64,000 nt of DNA from Pseudomonas sp. CFII64 (GCF_000416235.1 NZ_ATLO01000027.1:1-64000); one strand, 5' to 3'. Positions 27,630 to 38,096 are shown, counted from the stretch's first letter. Made by a program: numbers and translations. The notes: a model not told the origin generated them from the sequence alone.

Positions 27630-29004
27630 CAAAGGCCCGGTCATTCATGACTGGCGCCCCGAGGACCCTGCGTTCTGGGGAAGTAGCGGCAAACAGACTG
27701 CTACCCGCAACCTGTGGATTTCCATTCCTGCGCTGTTGCTGGCGTTTGCGGTGTGGATGGTCTGGAGCACGGTGATCGTGCGCTTGAACGCCATCGGCTT
27801 CAGCTTCACCACCGATCAACTGTTCTGGCTCGCGGCGTTGCCGGGCTTGTCCGGCGCGACCTTGCGCGTCTTCTATTCGTTCATGGTGCCGATCTTCGGT
27901 GGTCGGCGCTGGACGGCCGTGAGCACTGCGTCGCTGCTGTTGCCGTCGATCTGGATGGGCTTCGCGGTGCAGGACCCGGGCACCCCGTACAGCGTGTTCG
28001 TCCTGATTGCCTTGCTCTGCGGTTTTGGCGGCGGCAATTTCGCTTCGAGCATGTCCAACATCAGCTTCTTCTATCCCAAGTCCCAACAGGGCACCGCACT
28101 TGGCCTCAACGCCGGGCTGGGCAACCTGGGTGTCTCGGTGATGCAGTTCTGTGTACCGCTGGTGATTACCTTCGGCGTGTTCGGCTTCATGGGCGGCAAT
28201 GCGCAAGTGCTGCCGGACGGCAGCCAGTTGTGGCTGCAGAACGCCGGATTCATCTGGGTGCCGTTCATTGTTCTGGTGACCGTGCTGGCCTGGTTCGGCA
28301 TGAATGACCTGTCCAGTGCCCGCGCTTCGTTCAGCGAGCAGGCGGTGATCTTCAAGCGCAAGCACAACTGGCTGATGTGCTGGCTGTACCTGGCGACCTT
28401 CGGCTCGTTCATCGGCTTTTCCGCAGCGTTTCCATTGCTGATCAAGACCTCGTTCCCGGATGTCATTGCCTTGAAATTCGCCTTCCTCGGGCCACTGGTA
28501 GGCGCGCTGGTGCGTCCATTGGGCGGCTGGCTGGCGGACAAGCTCGGCGGCGCGAAAGTGACCTTGTGGAACTTCGTCGCGATGATCGTGATGGTCTTCG
28601 CCGTCATGCACTTCCTGCCGCAGAACGGTTCGGGCGGCAGCTTCTACGGCTTCCTCGGCATGTTCATGCTGCTGTTCATCACCACCGGCATCGGCAACGG
28701 CTCCACCTTCCGCATGATCCCGGTGATCTTCCGCACCCAGCATGAAAAAGCCGCTGCCGGAAAATCCCCCGCCGTGCGCGAACAGGCGCTCAAGGATGCC
28801 GGCAAAGAGTCAGCTGCGGTCCTGGGCTTCAGTTCGGCCATGGGCGCCTTCGGTGCGTTCTTCATCCCCAAATCCTTTGGCACCTCCATGGCCCAGACCG
28901 GCGGCCCGGAGATGGCCTTCTACATGTTTGTCGGCTTCTACCTGAGCTGCATCGTCGTGACCTGGTGGTGGTACGCCCGCAAAGGCGCGGCGACACCCTG
29001 CTGA
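27607..29004 (+). CDS. narK: NarK2 nitrate/nitrite antiporter (MFS)
   Basis: The protein has 465 residues from the ATG at 27607, which follows AAGGAG with 6-base spacing. There are twelve membrane segments with the nitrate signature GGGNFASSMSNISFFYPKSQQGTALGLNAGLGNLGVSVMQ and its C-terminal counterpart. The large loop (RTQHEKAAAGKSPAVREQALKDAGKESAAVLGFSSAMGAFGAF) is typical of NarK2-type antiporters. It should exchange nitrate and nitrite across the inner membrane for NarGHI. The start lies inside the narK1 3' end, so translation is coupled. Confidence 0.92.
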   Translation: MSVLQKPDKGPVIHDWRPEDPAFWGSSGKQTATRNLWISIPALLLAFAVWMVWSTVIVRLNAIGFSFTTDQLFWLAALPGLSGATLRVFYSFMVPIFGGRRWTAVSTASLLLPSIWMGFAVQDPGTPYSVFVLIALLCGFGGGNFASSMSNISFFYPKSQQGTALGLNAGLGNLGVSVMQFCVPLVITFGVFGFMGGNAQVLPDGSQLWLQNAGFIWVPFIVLVTVLAWFGMNDLSSARASFSEQAVIFKRKHNWLMCWLYLATFGSFIGFSAAFPLLIKTSFPDVIALKFAFLGPLVGALVRPLGGWLADKLGGAKVTLWNFVAMIVMVFAVMHFLPQNGSGGSFYGFLGMFMLLFITTGIGNGSTFRMIPVIFRTQHEKAAAGKSPAVREQALKDAGKESAAVLGFSSAMGAFGAFFIPKSFGTSMAQTGGPEMAFYMFVGFYLSCIVVTWWWYARKGAATPC

Positions 29005-29074
29005 GACGACCCGAAATCCAACCATTGCGTGGGCGGGGCACAGAACCCCGCAGCAAGCCTGAGAGGACTACACC

Positions 29075-32000
29075 GTGAGTCATTTACTGGATCAACTGCG
29101 GTTTTTCAATCGCAAGCAAAACGAATTTTCCGACGGTCACGGAGAGACCCGCAAAGAGTCTCGTGACTGGGAGAACGTCTACCGTTCCCGCTGGCAGTAC
29201 GACAAGATCGTGCGTTCCACCCACGGGGTGAACTGCACCGGCTCCTGCTCGTGGAAAATCTACGTCAAGAACGGCCTGATCACCTGGGAAACCCAGCAGA
29301 CCGACTACCCGCGCACCCGCAACGATCTGCCCAACCATGAACCCCGTGGCTGCCCGCGTGGCGCCAGTTACAGCTGGTACATCTATAGCGCCAACCGCCT
29401 CAAGTACCCGAAAATCCGCAAGCCGTTGCTCAAACTGTGGCGCGACGCTCGCCAGACCATGGCGCCGGTGGAAGCCTGGGCCAGCATCGTCGAGGACAAG
29501 GTCAAGGCCGACTCCTATAAAAGCAAGCGCGGCATGGGTGGTTTCATTCGCTCCAACTGGGATGAAGTCAACGAGATCATTGCCGCCGCCAACGTCTACA
29601 CCATCAAGCAATACGGCCCGGACCGGATCGTCGGTTTCTCGCCGATCCCGGCCATGTCGATGGTCAGCTACGCGGCGGGTTCGCGTTACCTGTCGCTGAT
29701 CGGCGGCGCCTGCCTGAGCTTCTATGACTGGTACTGCGACTTGCCACCGGCCTCGCCGATGGTCTGGGGCGAGCAGACCGACGTGCCGGAATCGGCCGAC
29801 TGGTACAACTCCAACTACATCATCGCCTGGGGCTCCAACGTCCCGCAGACCCGTACCCCGGATGCGCACTTCTTTACCGAAGTCCGCTACAAGGGCACCA
29901 AGACTGTGGCGATCACACCGGACTATTCGGAAGTCGCCAAGCTCACCGACCTGTGGCTGAACCCTAAGCAAGGCACCGATGCGGCGCTGGCCCAGGCGTT
30001 CAACCATGTGATCTTCAAAGAATTTCACCTGGACAAACCGAGCGCCTATTTCACTGACTACGCCAAGCGCTTCACCGATTTGCCAGTGCTGGTGCTGCTC
30101 AAGCAGATGGTTGACAAGGCGCCGGGCGCCGGTTATCAGCCGGACCGCTTCCTGCGCGCCAGTGACCTGACCGACAACCTTGGCCAGGAAAACAACCCGG
30201 AATGGAAAACCATCGCCCTGGATGTCAGCGGTGAACTGGTTTCTCCTCAAGGTTCCATCGGTTATCGCTGGGGCGAGAAGGGCAAGTGGAACATTCTCCC
30301 TCGTGAAGGCGGCGAAGGTCGTGAAATTGATCTGAAGCTGAGCCTGATCGGCGATGACGTTGCCGAAGTGGCATTCCCGTACTTCGCCGGCGAGTCCCAC
30401 GAGCATTTCCAGCACGTGGCTGGCGATGCCGTGCAATACCGCCGCGTGCCGGTGCACAACGTAGTGCTGGCCGGTGGCAGCGTGGCCAAGGTCGCCACGG
30501 TGTTTGACTTGTCAGCCGCCAACCTGGCGATTGATCGTGGCCTGGGCGGCGACAACGTTGCCAAGGACTACAACGACGCCTCGGTGCCTGGCACCCCGGC
30601 GTGGCAGGAACAGATCACTGGCGTGAGCCGTGAGAAAGCCATCCAGATTGCCCGTGAGTTCGCCGACAACGCCGACAAGACCAAGGGTCGCTCGATGATC
30701 ATCGTCGGCGCGGCGATGAATCACTGGTACCACATGGACATGAACTACCGCGGGCTGATCAACATGCTCATGCTCTGCGGGTGTGTCGGTCAGACCGGTG
30801 GCGGTTGGGCGCACTACGTCGGTCAGGAAAAACTCCGTCCGCAGTGCGGCTGGCTGCCTTTGGCCTTCGGCCTGGACTGGAACCGTCCGCCGCGCCAGAT
30901 GAACGGCACCAGCTTCTTCTACGCCCACAGTTCGCAATGGCGCCACGAGAAGATGAGCATGCACGACGTGCTCTCGCCGCTGGCCGATAAATCCCAGTTC
31001 CCTGAACATGCCCTGGACTACAACATCCGCGCCGAACGCGCCGGCTGGTTGCCCAGCGCGCCGCAGCTCAACACCAACCCACTGAACATCTGCCGCGATG
31101 CCGCCGCAGCTGGCATGGACCCGAAAGACTACGTGGTCAAGTCGCTGCAGGATGGTTCGCTGCGCTTCGCCTGCGAACAGCCGGACAGCCCGGTGAACTT
31201 CCCGCGCAACATGTTCATCTGGCGTTCCAACCTGCTGGGCTCCTCGGGCAAGGGCCACGAGTACATGCTCAAGTACCTGCTCGGCACCAAGAACGGGGTA
31301 ATGAACGAAGACATCGGCCAGGTCGGCGATTGCAAGCCCGAAGAAGCGGAATGGGTGGACGAGGGCGCCATCGGCAAGCTTGATCTGGTCACCACGCTGG
31401 ACTTCCGCATGTCCTCGACCTGCGTCTATTCCGACATCGTGTTGCCGACCGCGACCTGGTACGAAAAAGACGACATGAACACCTCGGACATGCACCCGTT
31501 CATTCACCCGTTGTCGGCCGCCATCGACCCGGCATGGGAATCGCGTTCCGACTGGGAAATCTACAAAGGCATCGCCAAGGCGTTTTCCAGCATGTCCGAA
31601 GGGCATCTGGGCGTTGAAAAGGACCTGGTGACCATTCCGTTGATGCACGACAGCGTCGGCGAACTGGCCCAACCCTTTGGCGGCACCGATTGGAAAAGTG
31701 CCGGTGTGGCACCGGAGCCGGGCAAGAACGCGCCGAACCTGCACGTGGTCGAGCGTGATTATCCAAACATTTACAAACAGTTCACCTCCCTGGGCCCGAT
31801 GCTGGAAAAACACGGCAACGGCGGCAAGGGCATCAACTGGAACACCGAGGATGAAGTGAAATTCCTCGGTGAGCTCAATCACCACGAAGGCGATGCCGGG
31901 ATCAGCCACGGTCGGCCGAAAATCGACACGGCCATCGATGCGGCGGAAGTGATTCTGTCCCTGGCCCCGGAAACCAACGGCCAGGTTGCCGTCAAGGCCT

Positions 32001-32848
32001 GGGCTGCGCTCTCGGAATTCACCGGTATCGACCACAGCCACCTGGCGCTGTCCAAGGCCCACGAGGCAATTCGTTTCCGCGATATTCAGGCTCAGCCGCG
32101 CAAGATCATCTCCAGCCCGACCTGGTCGGGGCTCGAAGACGATCACGTCAGCTACAACGCCGGTTACACCAACGTTCACGAAGGAATCCCGTGGCGCACC
32201 ATCACCGGTCGCCAGCAGTTCTACCAGGATCACCCGTGGATGCAGGCGTTTGGCGAGCAATTGATGAGTTATCGCCCGCCCGTCAACACCCGCACCATCG
32301 AAGGGGTGAAAGGCAAGCGCAGCAACGGCCACAAGGAAATCGTCCTGAACTGGATCACTCCGCACCAGAAGTGGGGCATCCACAGCACCTACAGCGACAA
32401 CCTGCTGATGCTGACCCTCAGCCGTGGCGGGCCGATTGTCTGGCTCTCGGAGAATGACGCGAAAAGCGCCGGCATCGAGGACAACGACTGGATCGAGTGC
32501 TTCAACATCAACGGTGCACTGACCGCCCGGGCGGTGGTCAGCCAGCGGGTCAAGGACGGCATGGTGATGATGTATCACGCCCAGGAACGGATCGTGAACG
32601 TGCCCGGCTCGGAAACCACCAAGACCCGTGGCGGCCACCACAACTCGGTTACCCGAGTGGTGCTCAAGCCGACGCACATGATCGGCGGCTACGCCCAGCA
32701 AGCCTACGGTTTCAACTATTACGGCACGGTCGGTTGCAACCGCGATGAATTCGTCGTGGTGCGCAAGATGGCCAAAGTCGACTGGCTCGATGGTTCAAGT
32801 GGCGATGACTTGCCACGTCCCCTGCCGACCGATATCGAGGAGAACTGA
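29075..32848 (+). CDS. narG: NarG respiratory nitrate reductase, catalytic alpha subunit
   Basis: The 1257-residue protein is full length for NarG. It starts at GTG after GAGAGGA. The N-terminal iron-sulfur ligands are His50, Cys54, Cys58 and Cys93 (HGVNCTGSC ... RGCPRG), the His-ligated FS0 cluster of NarG. Molybdenum-cofactor regions include WGSNVPQTRTPDAHF, GAAMNHWYHMDMNYRG, and the C-terminal SRGGPIVWLSENDAKSAGIEDNDWIE. There is no Tat signal cleavage site; it works on the cytoplasmic face with NarHI, reducing nitrate to nitrite with quinol electrons. Confidence 0.97.
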   Translation: MSHLLDQLRFFNRKQNEFSDGHGETRKESRDWENVYRSRWQYDKIVRSTHGVNCTGSCSWKIYVKNGLITWETQQTDYPRTRNDLPNHEPRGCPRGASYSWYIYSANRLKYPKIRKPLLKLWRDARQTMAPVEAWASIVEDKVKADSYKSKRGMGGFIRSNWDEVNEIIAAANVYTIKQYGPDRIVGFSPIPAMSMVSYAAGSRYLSLIGGACLSFYDWYCDLPPASPMVWGEQTDVPESADWYNSNYIIAWGSNVPQTRTPDAHFFTEVRYKGTKTVAITPDYSEVAKLTDLWLNPKQGTDAALAQAFNHVIFKEFHLDKPSAYFTDYAKRFTDLPVLVLLKQMVDKAPGAGYQPDRFLRASDLTDNLGQENNPEWKTIALDVSGELVSPQGSIGYRWGEKGKWNILPREGGEGREIDLKLSLIGDDVAEVAFPYFAGESHEHFQHVAGDAVQYRRVPVHNVVLAGGSVAKVATVFDLSAANLAIDRGLGGDNVAKDYNDASVPGTPAWQEQITGVSREKAIQIAREFADNADKTKGRSMIIVGAAMNHWYHMDMNYRGLINMLMLCGCVGQTGGGWAHYVGQEKLRPQCGWLPLAFGLDWNRPPRQMNGTSFFYAHSSQWRHEKMSMHDVLSPLADKSQFPEHALDYNIRAERAGWLPSAPQLNTNPLNICRDAAAAGMDPKDYVVKSLQDGSLRFACEQPDSPVNFPRNMFIWRSNLLGSSGKGHEYMLKYLLGTKNGVMNEDIGQVGDCKPEEAEWVDEGAIGKLDLVTTLDFRMSSTCVYSDIVLPTATWYEKDDMNTSDMHPFIHPLSAAIDPAWESRSDWEIYKGIAKAFSSMSEGHLGVEKDLVTIPLMHDSVGELAQPFGGTDWKSAGVAPEPGKNAPNLHVVERDYPNIYKQFTSLGPMLEKHGNGGKGINWNTEDEVKFLGELNHHEGDAGISHGRPKIDTAIDAAEVILSLAPETNGQVAVKAWAALSEFTGIDHSHLALSKAHEAIRFRDIQAQPRKIISSPTWSGLEDDHVSYNAGYTNVHEGIPWRTITGRQQFYQDHPWMQAFGEQLMSYRPPVNTRTIEGVKGKRSNGHKEIVLNWITPHQKWGIHSTYSDNLLMLTLSRGGPIVWLSENDAKSAGIEDNDWIECFNINGALTARAVVSQRVKDGMVMMYHAQERIVNVPGSETTKTRGGHHNSVTRVVLKPTHMIGGYAQQAYGFNYYGTVGCNRDEFVVVRKMAKVDWLDGSSGDDLPRPLPTDIEEN

Positions 32849-32849
32849 G

Positions 32850-34388
32850 ATGAAAATTCGCTCACAGATCGGCATGGTTCTGAACCTGGACAAATGCATC
32901 GGTTGCCACACCTGTTCAATCACCTGCAAAAACGTCTGGACCAGCCGTGAAGGCATGGAATACGCCTGGTTCAACAACGTCGAATCGAAACCGGGCATCG
33001 GCTACCCGAAAGAATGGGAAAACCAGGACAAGTGGAAGGGCGGCTGGATCCGCAACGCCAACGGCACGATCAACCCGCGCATCGGCGGCAAATTCCGGGT
33101 GTTGGCGAACATTTTTGCCAACCCTGACCTGCCGAGCCTGGACGATTACTACGAGCCGTTCGACTTCGATTATCAGCACCTGCACACCGCGCCGCTGGGC
33201 GAGCACCAGCCAACGGCCCGTCCACGTTCGCTGATCTCCGGCAAGCGCATGGAGAAAATCGAGTGGGGCCCGAACTGGGAAGAAATCCTCGGTACCGAAT
33301 TCGCCAAGCGTCGCAAGGACAAGAACTTCGACAAGATCCAGGCGGACATTTACGGAGAGTACGAAAACACCTTCATGATGTATCTGCCGCGCCTGTGCGA
33401 GCACTGCCTCAACCCGACGTGCGCCGCGTCGTGCCCGAGCGGCGCGATCTACAAGCGAGAAGAAGACGGCATTGTCCTGATTGACCAGGAAAAATGCCGT
33501 GGCTGGCGCATGTGCATCAGCGGCTGCCCGTACAAGAAGATCTATTTCAACTGGAAAAGCGGCAAGTCCGAGAAATGCATCTTCTGCTACCCGCGTATCG
33601 AAGCCGGGATGCCGACGGTCTGCGCCGAAACCTGTGTCGGCCGGATCCGTTACCTCGGTGTGCTGCTGTATGACGCCGATCGCATCAGCGAAGTGGCGAG
33701 CACCGCCAATGAGCAGGATCTGTACGAGAAACAACTGGAAATCTTCCTCGACCCGAACGACCCGGCGGTGATCCGTCAGGCCCTGGCCGACGGCGTGCCG
33801 CAGTCGGTGATCGACTCGGCGCAACGCTCGCCGGTCTACAAAATGGCCGTGGACTGGAAGCTCGCACTGCCGCTGCACCCGGAATACCGCACCTTGCCGA
33901 TGGTCTGGTATGTGCCACCGCTGTCGCCGATTCAAAATGCGGCCACTGCCGGCACTGTGGGCATGAACGGGGTGATTCCGGATGTCGACAGCCTGCGTAT
34001 TCCTCTCAAATACCTGGCCAACCTGCTGACGGCGGGCGATGAAAAACCGGTCAAACGTGCGCTTAAACGCTTGCTGGCGATGCGCGCCTACAAACGTTCC
34101 CAGCAAGTGGACGGCGTGCAGGACCTGCAAGTGCTGGCGGATGTGGGCCTGAGCGTGGAACAGGTCGAGGAAATGTACCGCTACCTGGCGATTGCCAACT
34201 ATGAAGATCGCTTTGTGGTCCCGAGCGCGCACCGTGAAGACGCCATGAGTGACGCCTTTGCCGAGCGTTCCGGTTGCGGCTTCAGTTTCGGCAGCGGCTG
34301 CAGCGGCAGTTCCGACACCAACATGTTCGGCGCCAAGAAGGCCAACCGTCGCGACATCCTGAAAACCGTCCAGTTGTGGGAGGAATGA
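32850..34388 (+). CDS. narH: NarH respiratory nitrate reductase, iron-sulfur beta subunit
   Basis: The 512-residue protein has four cysteine groups: CIGCHTCSITC near residue 16, CEHCLNPTCAASC near 184, CRGWRMCISGC near 217 (Trp replaces one Cys, as in the 3Fe-4S cluster of NarH), and CIFCYPRIEAGMPTVCAETC near 244. It relays electrons from NarI haems to NarG. It begins one base after the narG stop, with GAGGAGA upstream. The C-terminal tail is glycine/cysteine-rich (GCGFSFGSGCSGSS), which is common in pseudomonad NarH. Confidence 0.97.
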   Translation: MKIRSQIGMVLNLDKCIGCHTCSITCKNVWTSREGMEYAWFNNVESKPGIGYPKEWENQDKWKGGWIRNANGTINPRIGGKFRVLANIFANPDLPSLDDYYEPFDFDYQHLHTAPLGEHQPTARPRSLISGKRMEKIEWGPNWEEILGTEFAKRRKDKNFDKIQADIYGEYENTFMMYLPRLCEHCLNPTCAASCPSGAIYKREEDGIVLIDQEKCRGWRMCISGCPYKKIYFNWKSGKSEKCIFCYPRIEAGMPTVCAETCVGRIRYLGVLLYDADRISEVASTANEQDLYEKQLEIFLDPNDPAVIRQALADGVPQSVIDSAQRSPVYKMAVDWKLALPLHPEYRTLPMVWYVPPLSPIQNAATAGTVGMNGVIPDVDSLRIPLKYLANLLTAGDEKPVKRALKRLLAMRAYKRSQQVDGVQDLQVLADVGLSVEQVEEMYRYLAIANYEDRFVVPSAHREDAMSDAFAERSGCGFSFGSGCSGSSDTNMFGAKKANRRDILKTVQLWEE

Positions 34389-34390
34389 GC

Positions 34391-35146
34391 ATGCAAATTC
34401 TCAAAGTGATTTCGCTGTTGCTCGACTATCCGACCGAGACGCTGATAGGCGGTCGCGATGAACTGGAACAGGCGATTATCCAGTCCCGGGAAATCAGCCC
34501 CAAGCAGCGCGGCGCATTGTTCGACTTGCTGGAGCTGATTTGTGGCAATGACCTTATGGACGGCCAGGAGCATTACGGTGCGCTGTTCGGTCGGGGCCGT
34601 TCGCTGTCGCTGCTGTTGTTCGAACACGTGCACGGCGAATCCCGCGACCGTGGCCAGGCCATGGTCGACATGATGGCGCAATACGAAGCCGCCGGTTTTG
34701 CCATCGGCGTCAAAGAGCTTCCCGACTATATCCCGCTGTATCTGGAGTTTCTCTCCACCCGCGAAGACATCGAGGCCCGTGAGGGCCTGGCGGATGTCTC
34801 GCACTTGCTGGCCTTGCTCGCGGCGCGTCTGGAAGAGCGTGAAAGCGCTTACGCCAGCTGCTTCCGGGCGTTGCTGCAAATTGCCGGCGCCGAGCCTCAT
34901 CAAGCGGTGGCCGACCTGCGCGCGCAAGTAGCGGCGGAGCCGCGCGACGACTCCCTCGAAGCCCTCGACAAGATCTGGGAAGAGGAGGCCGTGGACTTTC
35001 TCCAGGCCGAACAGCAGGACCGTTGCAGTTCGCTGCCAAGCGCTCCGGGCAAGGCCCGCGAAGAAAGCGCGGTGCCGCTGCACTGGGTGGATTTTCAGCA
35101 TGATGGGCTGGCCGCCGCGCCAGCCAAGGAGGTGGGCAATGTCTAA
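34391..35146 (+). CDS. narJ: NarJ nitrate reductase molybdenum-cofactor assembly chaperone
   Basis: The protein has 251 residues from the ATG at 34391 (GGAGG 7 bases earlier); an ATG at 34385 also exists but sits right on the ribosome site. It is an all-helical TorD/NarJ-like protein with the segment LFEHVHGESRDRGQAMVDM and then PDYIPLYLEFLS, both family hallmarks. NarJ binds the NarG N-terminus and helps insert cofactor before membrane attachment. It overlaps narI by 8 bp. Confidence 0.95.
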   Translation: MQILKVISLLLDYPTETLIGGRDELEQAIIQSREISPKQRGALFDLLELICGNDLMDGQEHYGALFGRGRSLSLLLFEHVHGESRDRGQAMVDMMAQYEAAGFAIGVKELPDYIPLYLEFLSTREDIEAREGLADVSHLLALLAARLEERESAYASCFRALLQIAGAEPHQAVADLRAQVAAEPRDDSLEALDKIWEEEAVDFLQAEQQDRCSSLPSAPGKAREESAVPLHWVDFQHDGLAAAPAKEVGNV

Positions 35147-35819
35147 ATGGGATCTGTTGTTGTTCGGGGTTTACCCCTATGTGGCCCTCGCGATTTGCCT
35201 GATTGGCAGCTGGGCACGCTTCGACCTGTCGCAGTACACCTGGCGAGCGGGCTCCAGCCAGATGCTCAACCAGAGTGGCATGCGCGTGGCGAGCAACCTG
35301 TTCCACGTGGGTGTGTTGTTTGTGCTGGCCGGACACTTCGTCGGCCTGCTGACCCCGGCGTCGGTTTATCACCATCTGATCAGCACAGAGAACAAGCAGT
35401 TGCTGGCGATGGTGTCCGGCGGGTTCTTCGGCCTGCTGTGCCTGATCGGTCTGCTGATGCTGGTCAAACGCCGCTTGAGCGATCCTCGAGTGCGCGCTAC
35501 TTCCAGCCCTTCGGACATCCTGATTCTGCTGGTGCTGCTGGCGCAATTGGTTCTCGGCCTGCTGACGATCGTCGCCTCCACGGCGCATATGGACGGTTCG
35601 GTCATGGTGATGCTCGCCGATTGGGCGCAGAACACCGTGCTGTTGCGGCCGATGGAAGCGGCGACATCCATTGCGCCGGTGGGGCTTACCTACAAGCTGC
35701 ATGTGTTTCTCGGTTTGACCTTGTTCGTGCTGTTCCCCTTCACCCGTCTCGTACACATGATCAGTGCACCGATCTGGTACCTGGGACGTCGTTATCAAAT
35801 CGTTCGGCAGAAGATCTGA
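35139..35819 (+). CDS. narI: NarI respiratory nitrate reductase, cytochrome b gamma subunit
   Basis: The 226-residue protein has five membrane segments. Haem-ligand histidines are in FHVGVLFVLAGHFVG and in YKLHVFLGLTLFVLFPFTRLVHMIS. The length is typical. It oxidises quinol at the periplasmic side and anchors NarGH. The start at 35139 lies inside narJ and follows GGAGG. The parvulin gene begins 10 bp after its stop. Confidence 0.96.
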   Translation: MSKWDLLLFGVYPYVALAICLIGSWARFDLSQYTWRAGSSQMLNQSGMRVASNLFHVGVLFVLAGHFVGLLTPASVYHHLISTENKQLLAMVSGGFFGLLCLIGLLMLVKRRLSDPRVRATSSPSDILILLVLLAQLVLGLLTIVASTAHMDGSVMVMLADWAQNTVLLRPMEAATSIAPVGLTYKLHVFLGLTLFVLFPFTRLVHMISAPIWYLGRRYQIVRQKI

Positions 35820-35829
35820 GGAGACAATC

Positions 35830-36789
35830 ATGTCAGGTGGATGTGGATGTGGCGGCGGTAATGGGGGCAGCGGTGGCTGCGGTTCTTCCAGACAAGCGCA
35901 ACCCGAAGTGGCCGAGCTGGCGCCAGCCGTAGCGGAGCAGTTTGCAGCCCTGCCGCTTGAGCCGGCGGCCGACGACGCCCCGGCGCAGTTGATCGCCAGC
36001 AGTGAGCAGGAGTGGCCGATCATCAGCGTCAACGAGGTGCCGATCACTCCGGAAGCGATGGCCCAGGAGCTGCAATATCACCCGGCGGAAAGCCGCGAGG
36101 AGGCGGTTTATCACGCCGCCAGGGCTTTGGTGATTCGTGAGCTGTTGCAGCAACGCATTGCCGAGCTCGGCGTGTCGATGGAGATCGGCGCGGGTGAGAA
36201 CGAAGAAGAGGCGGCCACGCGCTTGTTGCTTGAGCGTGAGGTGCATGTGCCGCAGTGTGACGAGGAGACCAGTCTTCGCTATTACGAAAACAATCGCGGG
36301 CGGTTTCACAGCGCGCCGTTGCTGGCGGTGCGGCACATCCTGCTTGAGTGCGCGCCGGACGATGCCGAGGCCCGCGCCCTGGCCCATGATCAAGCCGAAG
36401 CGCTGCTGCAGCGGCTGGACGAGTTTCCCGGCAGTTTCGCCGAGCTGGCCATGAGCTATTCGGCTTGCCCGTCCAAAGCTCAAGGCGGTTCGTTGGGGCA
36501 GATCAGCAAAGGCCAGACTGTGCCGGAGCTGGAGCGGCAGTTGTTCACCCTGGCGCCGGGGCTGGCGAGTAAACCACTGGAAAGCCGCTACGGCTGGCAT
36601 GTGATCAGTATCGACCAGCGAATCGAAGGCATGCCATTGCCTTACGAAGTGGTGTCGACGGCGATTCGCACCCAGTTGCAGCAAGGCGTCTGGCAAAAAG
36701 CCCTGGTGCAATACCTGCAAACCCTGATTGGCGCGGCGGATATTCGTGGCATCCATTTGCAGGGTGCCGATTCACCGCTGGTGCAGTGA
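35830..36789 (+). CDS. Parvulin-type peptidyl-prolyl isomerase of the nar operon
   Basis: The 319-residue protein has an unusual start, [20 protein letters not shown], rich in Gly and Cys. Then comes a NifM/SurA-like helical part (about 60-155) and a parvulin PPIase domain (about 165-285: [62 protein letters not shown]). No signal peptide is seen, so it acts in the cytoplasm. It is always placed between narI and moaA in pseudomonads and may help fold nitrate reductase subunits. The Cys-rich head could bind metal. Confidence 0.88.
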   Translation: MSGGCGCGGGNGGSGGCGSSRQAQPEVAELAPAVAEQFAALPLEPAADDAPAQLIASSEQEWPIISVNEVPITPEAMAQELQYHPAESREEAVYHAARALVIRELLQQRIAELGVSMEIGAGENEEEAATRLLLEREVHVPQCDEETSLRYYENNRGRFHSAPLLAVRHILLECAPDDAEARALAHDQAEALLQRLDEFPGSFAELAMSYSACPSKAQGGSLGQISKGQTVPELERQLFTLAPGLASKPLESRYGWHVISIDQRIEGMPLPYEVVSTAIRTQLQQGVWQKALVQYLQTLIGAADIRGIHLQGADSPLVQ

Positions 36790-36814
36790 GCATCGAGGCA
36801 AACCGGGAGATGTG

Positions 36815-37807
36815 ATGAACGCTGTCATGCAGGATGGTTTTGGACGCCAGATCGACTATCTGCGAATGTCGGTGACGGACCGTTGTGATTTTCGCTGTGT
36901 GTATTGCATGGCGAAAAACATGACCTTCCTGCCACGTCAGCAGGTGCTGACGCTGGAAGAGTTGCAGCGCCTCGCCACGCTGTTCGTCGGCCTTGGGGTA
37001 CGCAAAATCCGCCTCACGGGCGGCGAACCGCTGATTCGTCCCGGCATTGTCGACCTGTGTCGCAACATCGCGGCCTTGCCCGGTTTGCGCGAACTGGTGA
37101 TGACCAGCAACGGCTCGCAACTGGGCCGTCTGGCGCGACCGCTGGTGGAGGCTGGGGTCAAGCGCATGAACATCAGCCTCGATAGCCTGGACGGGCAGAA
37201 GTTTCGTGCGATCACCCGTAATGGCGATCTCGATCAGGTGCTCAGCGGCATCGAAGCGGCGCGCAGCGCGGGGTTCGAACGAATCAAACTCAACTGCGTG
37301 GTGATGAAAGGGCGCAACTTCGATGAAGTCCTGGGCTTGGTGCAATACGCCATCGATCAACACATCGACATCAGTTTCATCGAAGAAATGCCCTTGGGCG
37401 ACGTGGGTCGTTCCCGGGGCGAGTCGTTCTGTTCCAGCGATGAAGTACGGGCGCTGATCGGCAGCCGGCATCGCTTGCTCGACAGCACCGAAAACAGCGG
37501 CGGCCCGGCGCGCTACGTGCGTCTGGAGCGCCATCGCGATACCCGGATCGGTTTCATATCGCCCAACAGCCACAACTTTTGTGGCAGCTGCAACCGGGTG
37601 CGGATGACCGTTGAGGGCAAACTGTTGCTGTGTCTGGGCCAGGACGATGCCCTGGACTTGCGCGGCCTGCTGCGGCGTTATCCGCTGGATGATCAACCGC
37701 TGATCGACGCGGTACACAAAGCCCTGCGTGGCAAGCCGTTGCGTCACGATTTCAGCCCCGAAGGGGAGGTGCAGATTGTGCGGTTCATGAATATGAGCGG
37801 GGGGTGA
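36815..37807 (+). CDS. moaA: MoaA GTP 3',8-cyclase (molybdenum cofactor synthesis)
   Basis: The 330-residue radical-SAM protein has cluster ligands Cys24, Cys28 and Cys31 (CDFRCVYC), [10 protein letters not shown], and a second C-terminal cluster in [22 protein letters not shown]. It ends in Gly-Gly (MNMSGG), as MoaA requires. The ATG at 36815 follows GGGAGA; a GTG three bases earlier is possible. It makes the first pterin intermediate of the cofactor that NarG needs, so its place at the end of the nar operon links cofactor supply to demand. Confidence 0.95.
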   Translation: MNAVMQDGFGRQIDYLRMSVTDRCDFRCVYCMAKNMTFLPRQQVLTLEELQRLATLFVGLGVRKIRLTGGEPLIRPGIVDLCRNIAALPGLRELVMTSNGSQLGRLARPLVEAGVKRMNISLDSLDGQKFRAITRNGDLDQVLSGIEAARSAGFERIKLNCVVMKGRNFDEVLGLVQYAIDQHIDISFIEEMPLGDVGRSRGESFCSSDEVRALIGSRHRLLDSTENSGGPARYVRLERHRDTRIGFISPNSHNFCGSCNRVRMTVEGKLLLCLGQDDALDLRGLLRRYPLDDQPLIDAVHKALRGKPLRHDFSPEGEVQIVRFMNMSGG

Positions 37808-37826
37808 ACGGTCGCTAAAGTCTTTT

Positions 37827-37928
37827 GTGGGAGAGGACTTGTCCTCGAAGCCAGCCCGGACGACCCTAATCCGCCTGACCCACATGCAGTGCTGCAATGA
37901 CAGCCATCGAGGACAAGTCCTCTCCCAC
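37827..37928. repeat. Inverted REP pair (gaggacttgtcctc family)
   Basis: gtgggagaggacttgtcctcg and its reverse complement at 37908-37928 flank about 60 bp. The arms are the same as in the doublet at 54842-54943. Confidence 0.85.
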
Positions 37929-37997
37929 TTCTAAATGGCTTGACCATGGATTGTGCCGTCACATTGATCATTGGGCGACTTCAAGTTCAGCCATACA

Positions 37998-38080
37998 AGC
38001 GAGCTTGCTCGCGATAGCGGTCTATCAGCCAACTTTGCTGTTGAATGTGATGGCCTCTTCGCGCGCAAGCTCGCTCCCAC
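37998..38080. repeat. Inverted REP pair (gcgagcttgctcgc family)
   Basis: agcgagcttgctcgcgat faces cgcgcgcaagctcgctcccac. Together with the previous doublet it fills most of the moaA-nrdD gap. Confidence 0.75.
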
Positions 38081-38096
38081 AATGAATCATTTTCTC

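Noticed and set aside
25665..27644. 659-codon minus-strand ORF opposite narK1
   Set aside because: It is rich in His, Gln, Arg and Gly, the usual look of antisense GC-rich DNA, and covers narX and narK1, which are certain.
30512..32701. 729-codon minus-strand ORF opposite narG
   Set aside because: It is a shadow of narG with no domain; long antisense ORFs are common in high-GC genes.
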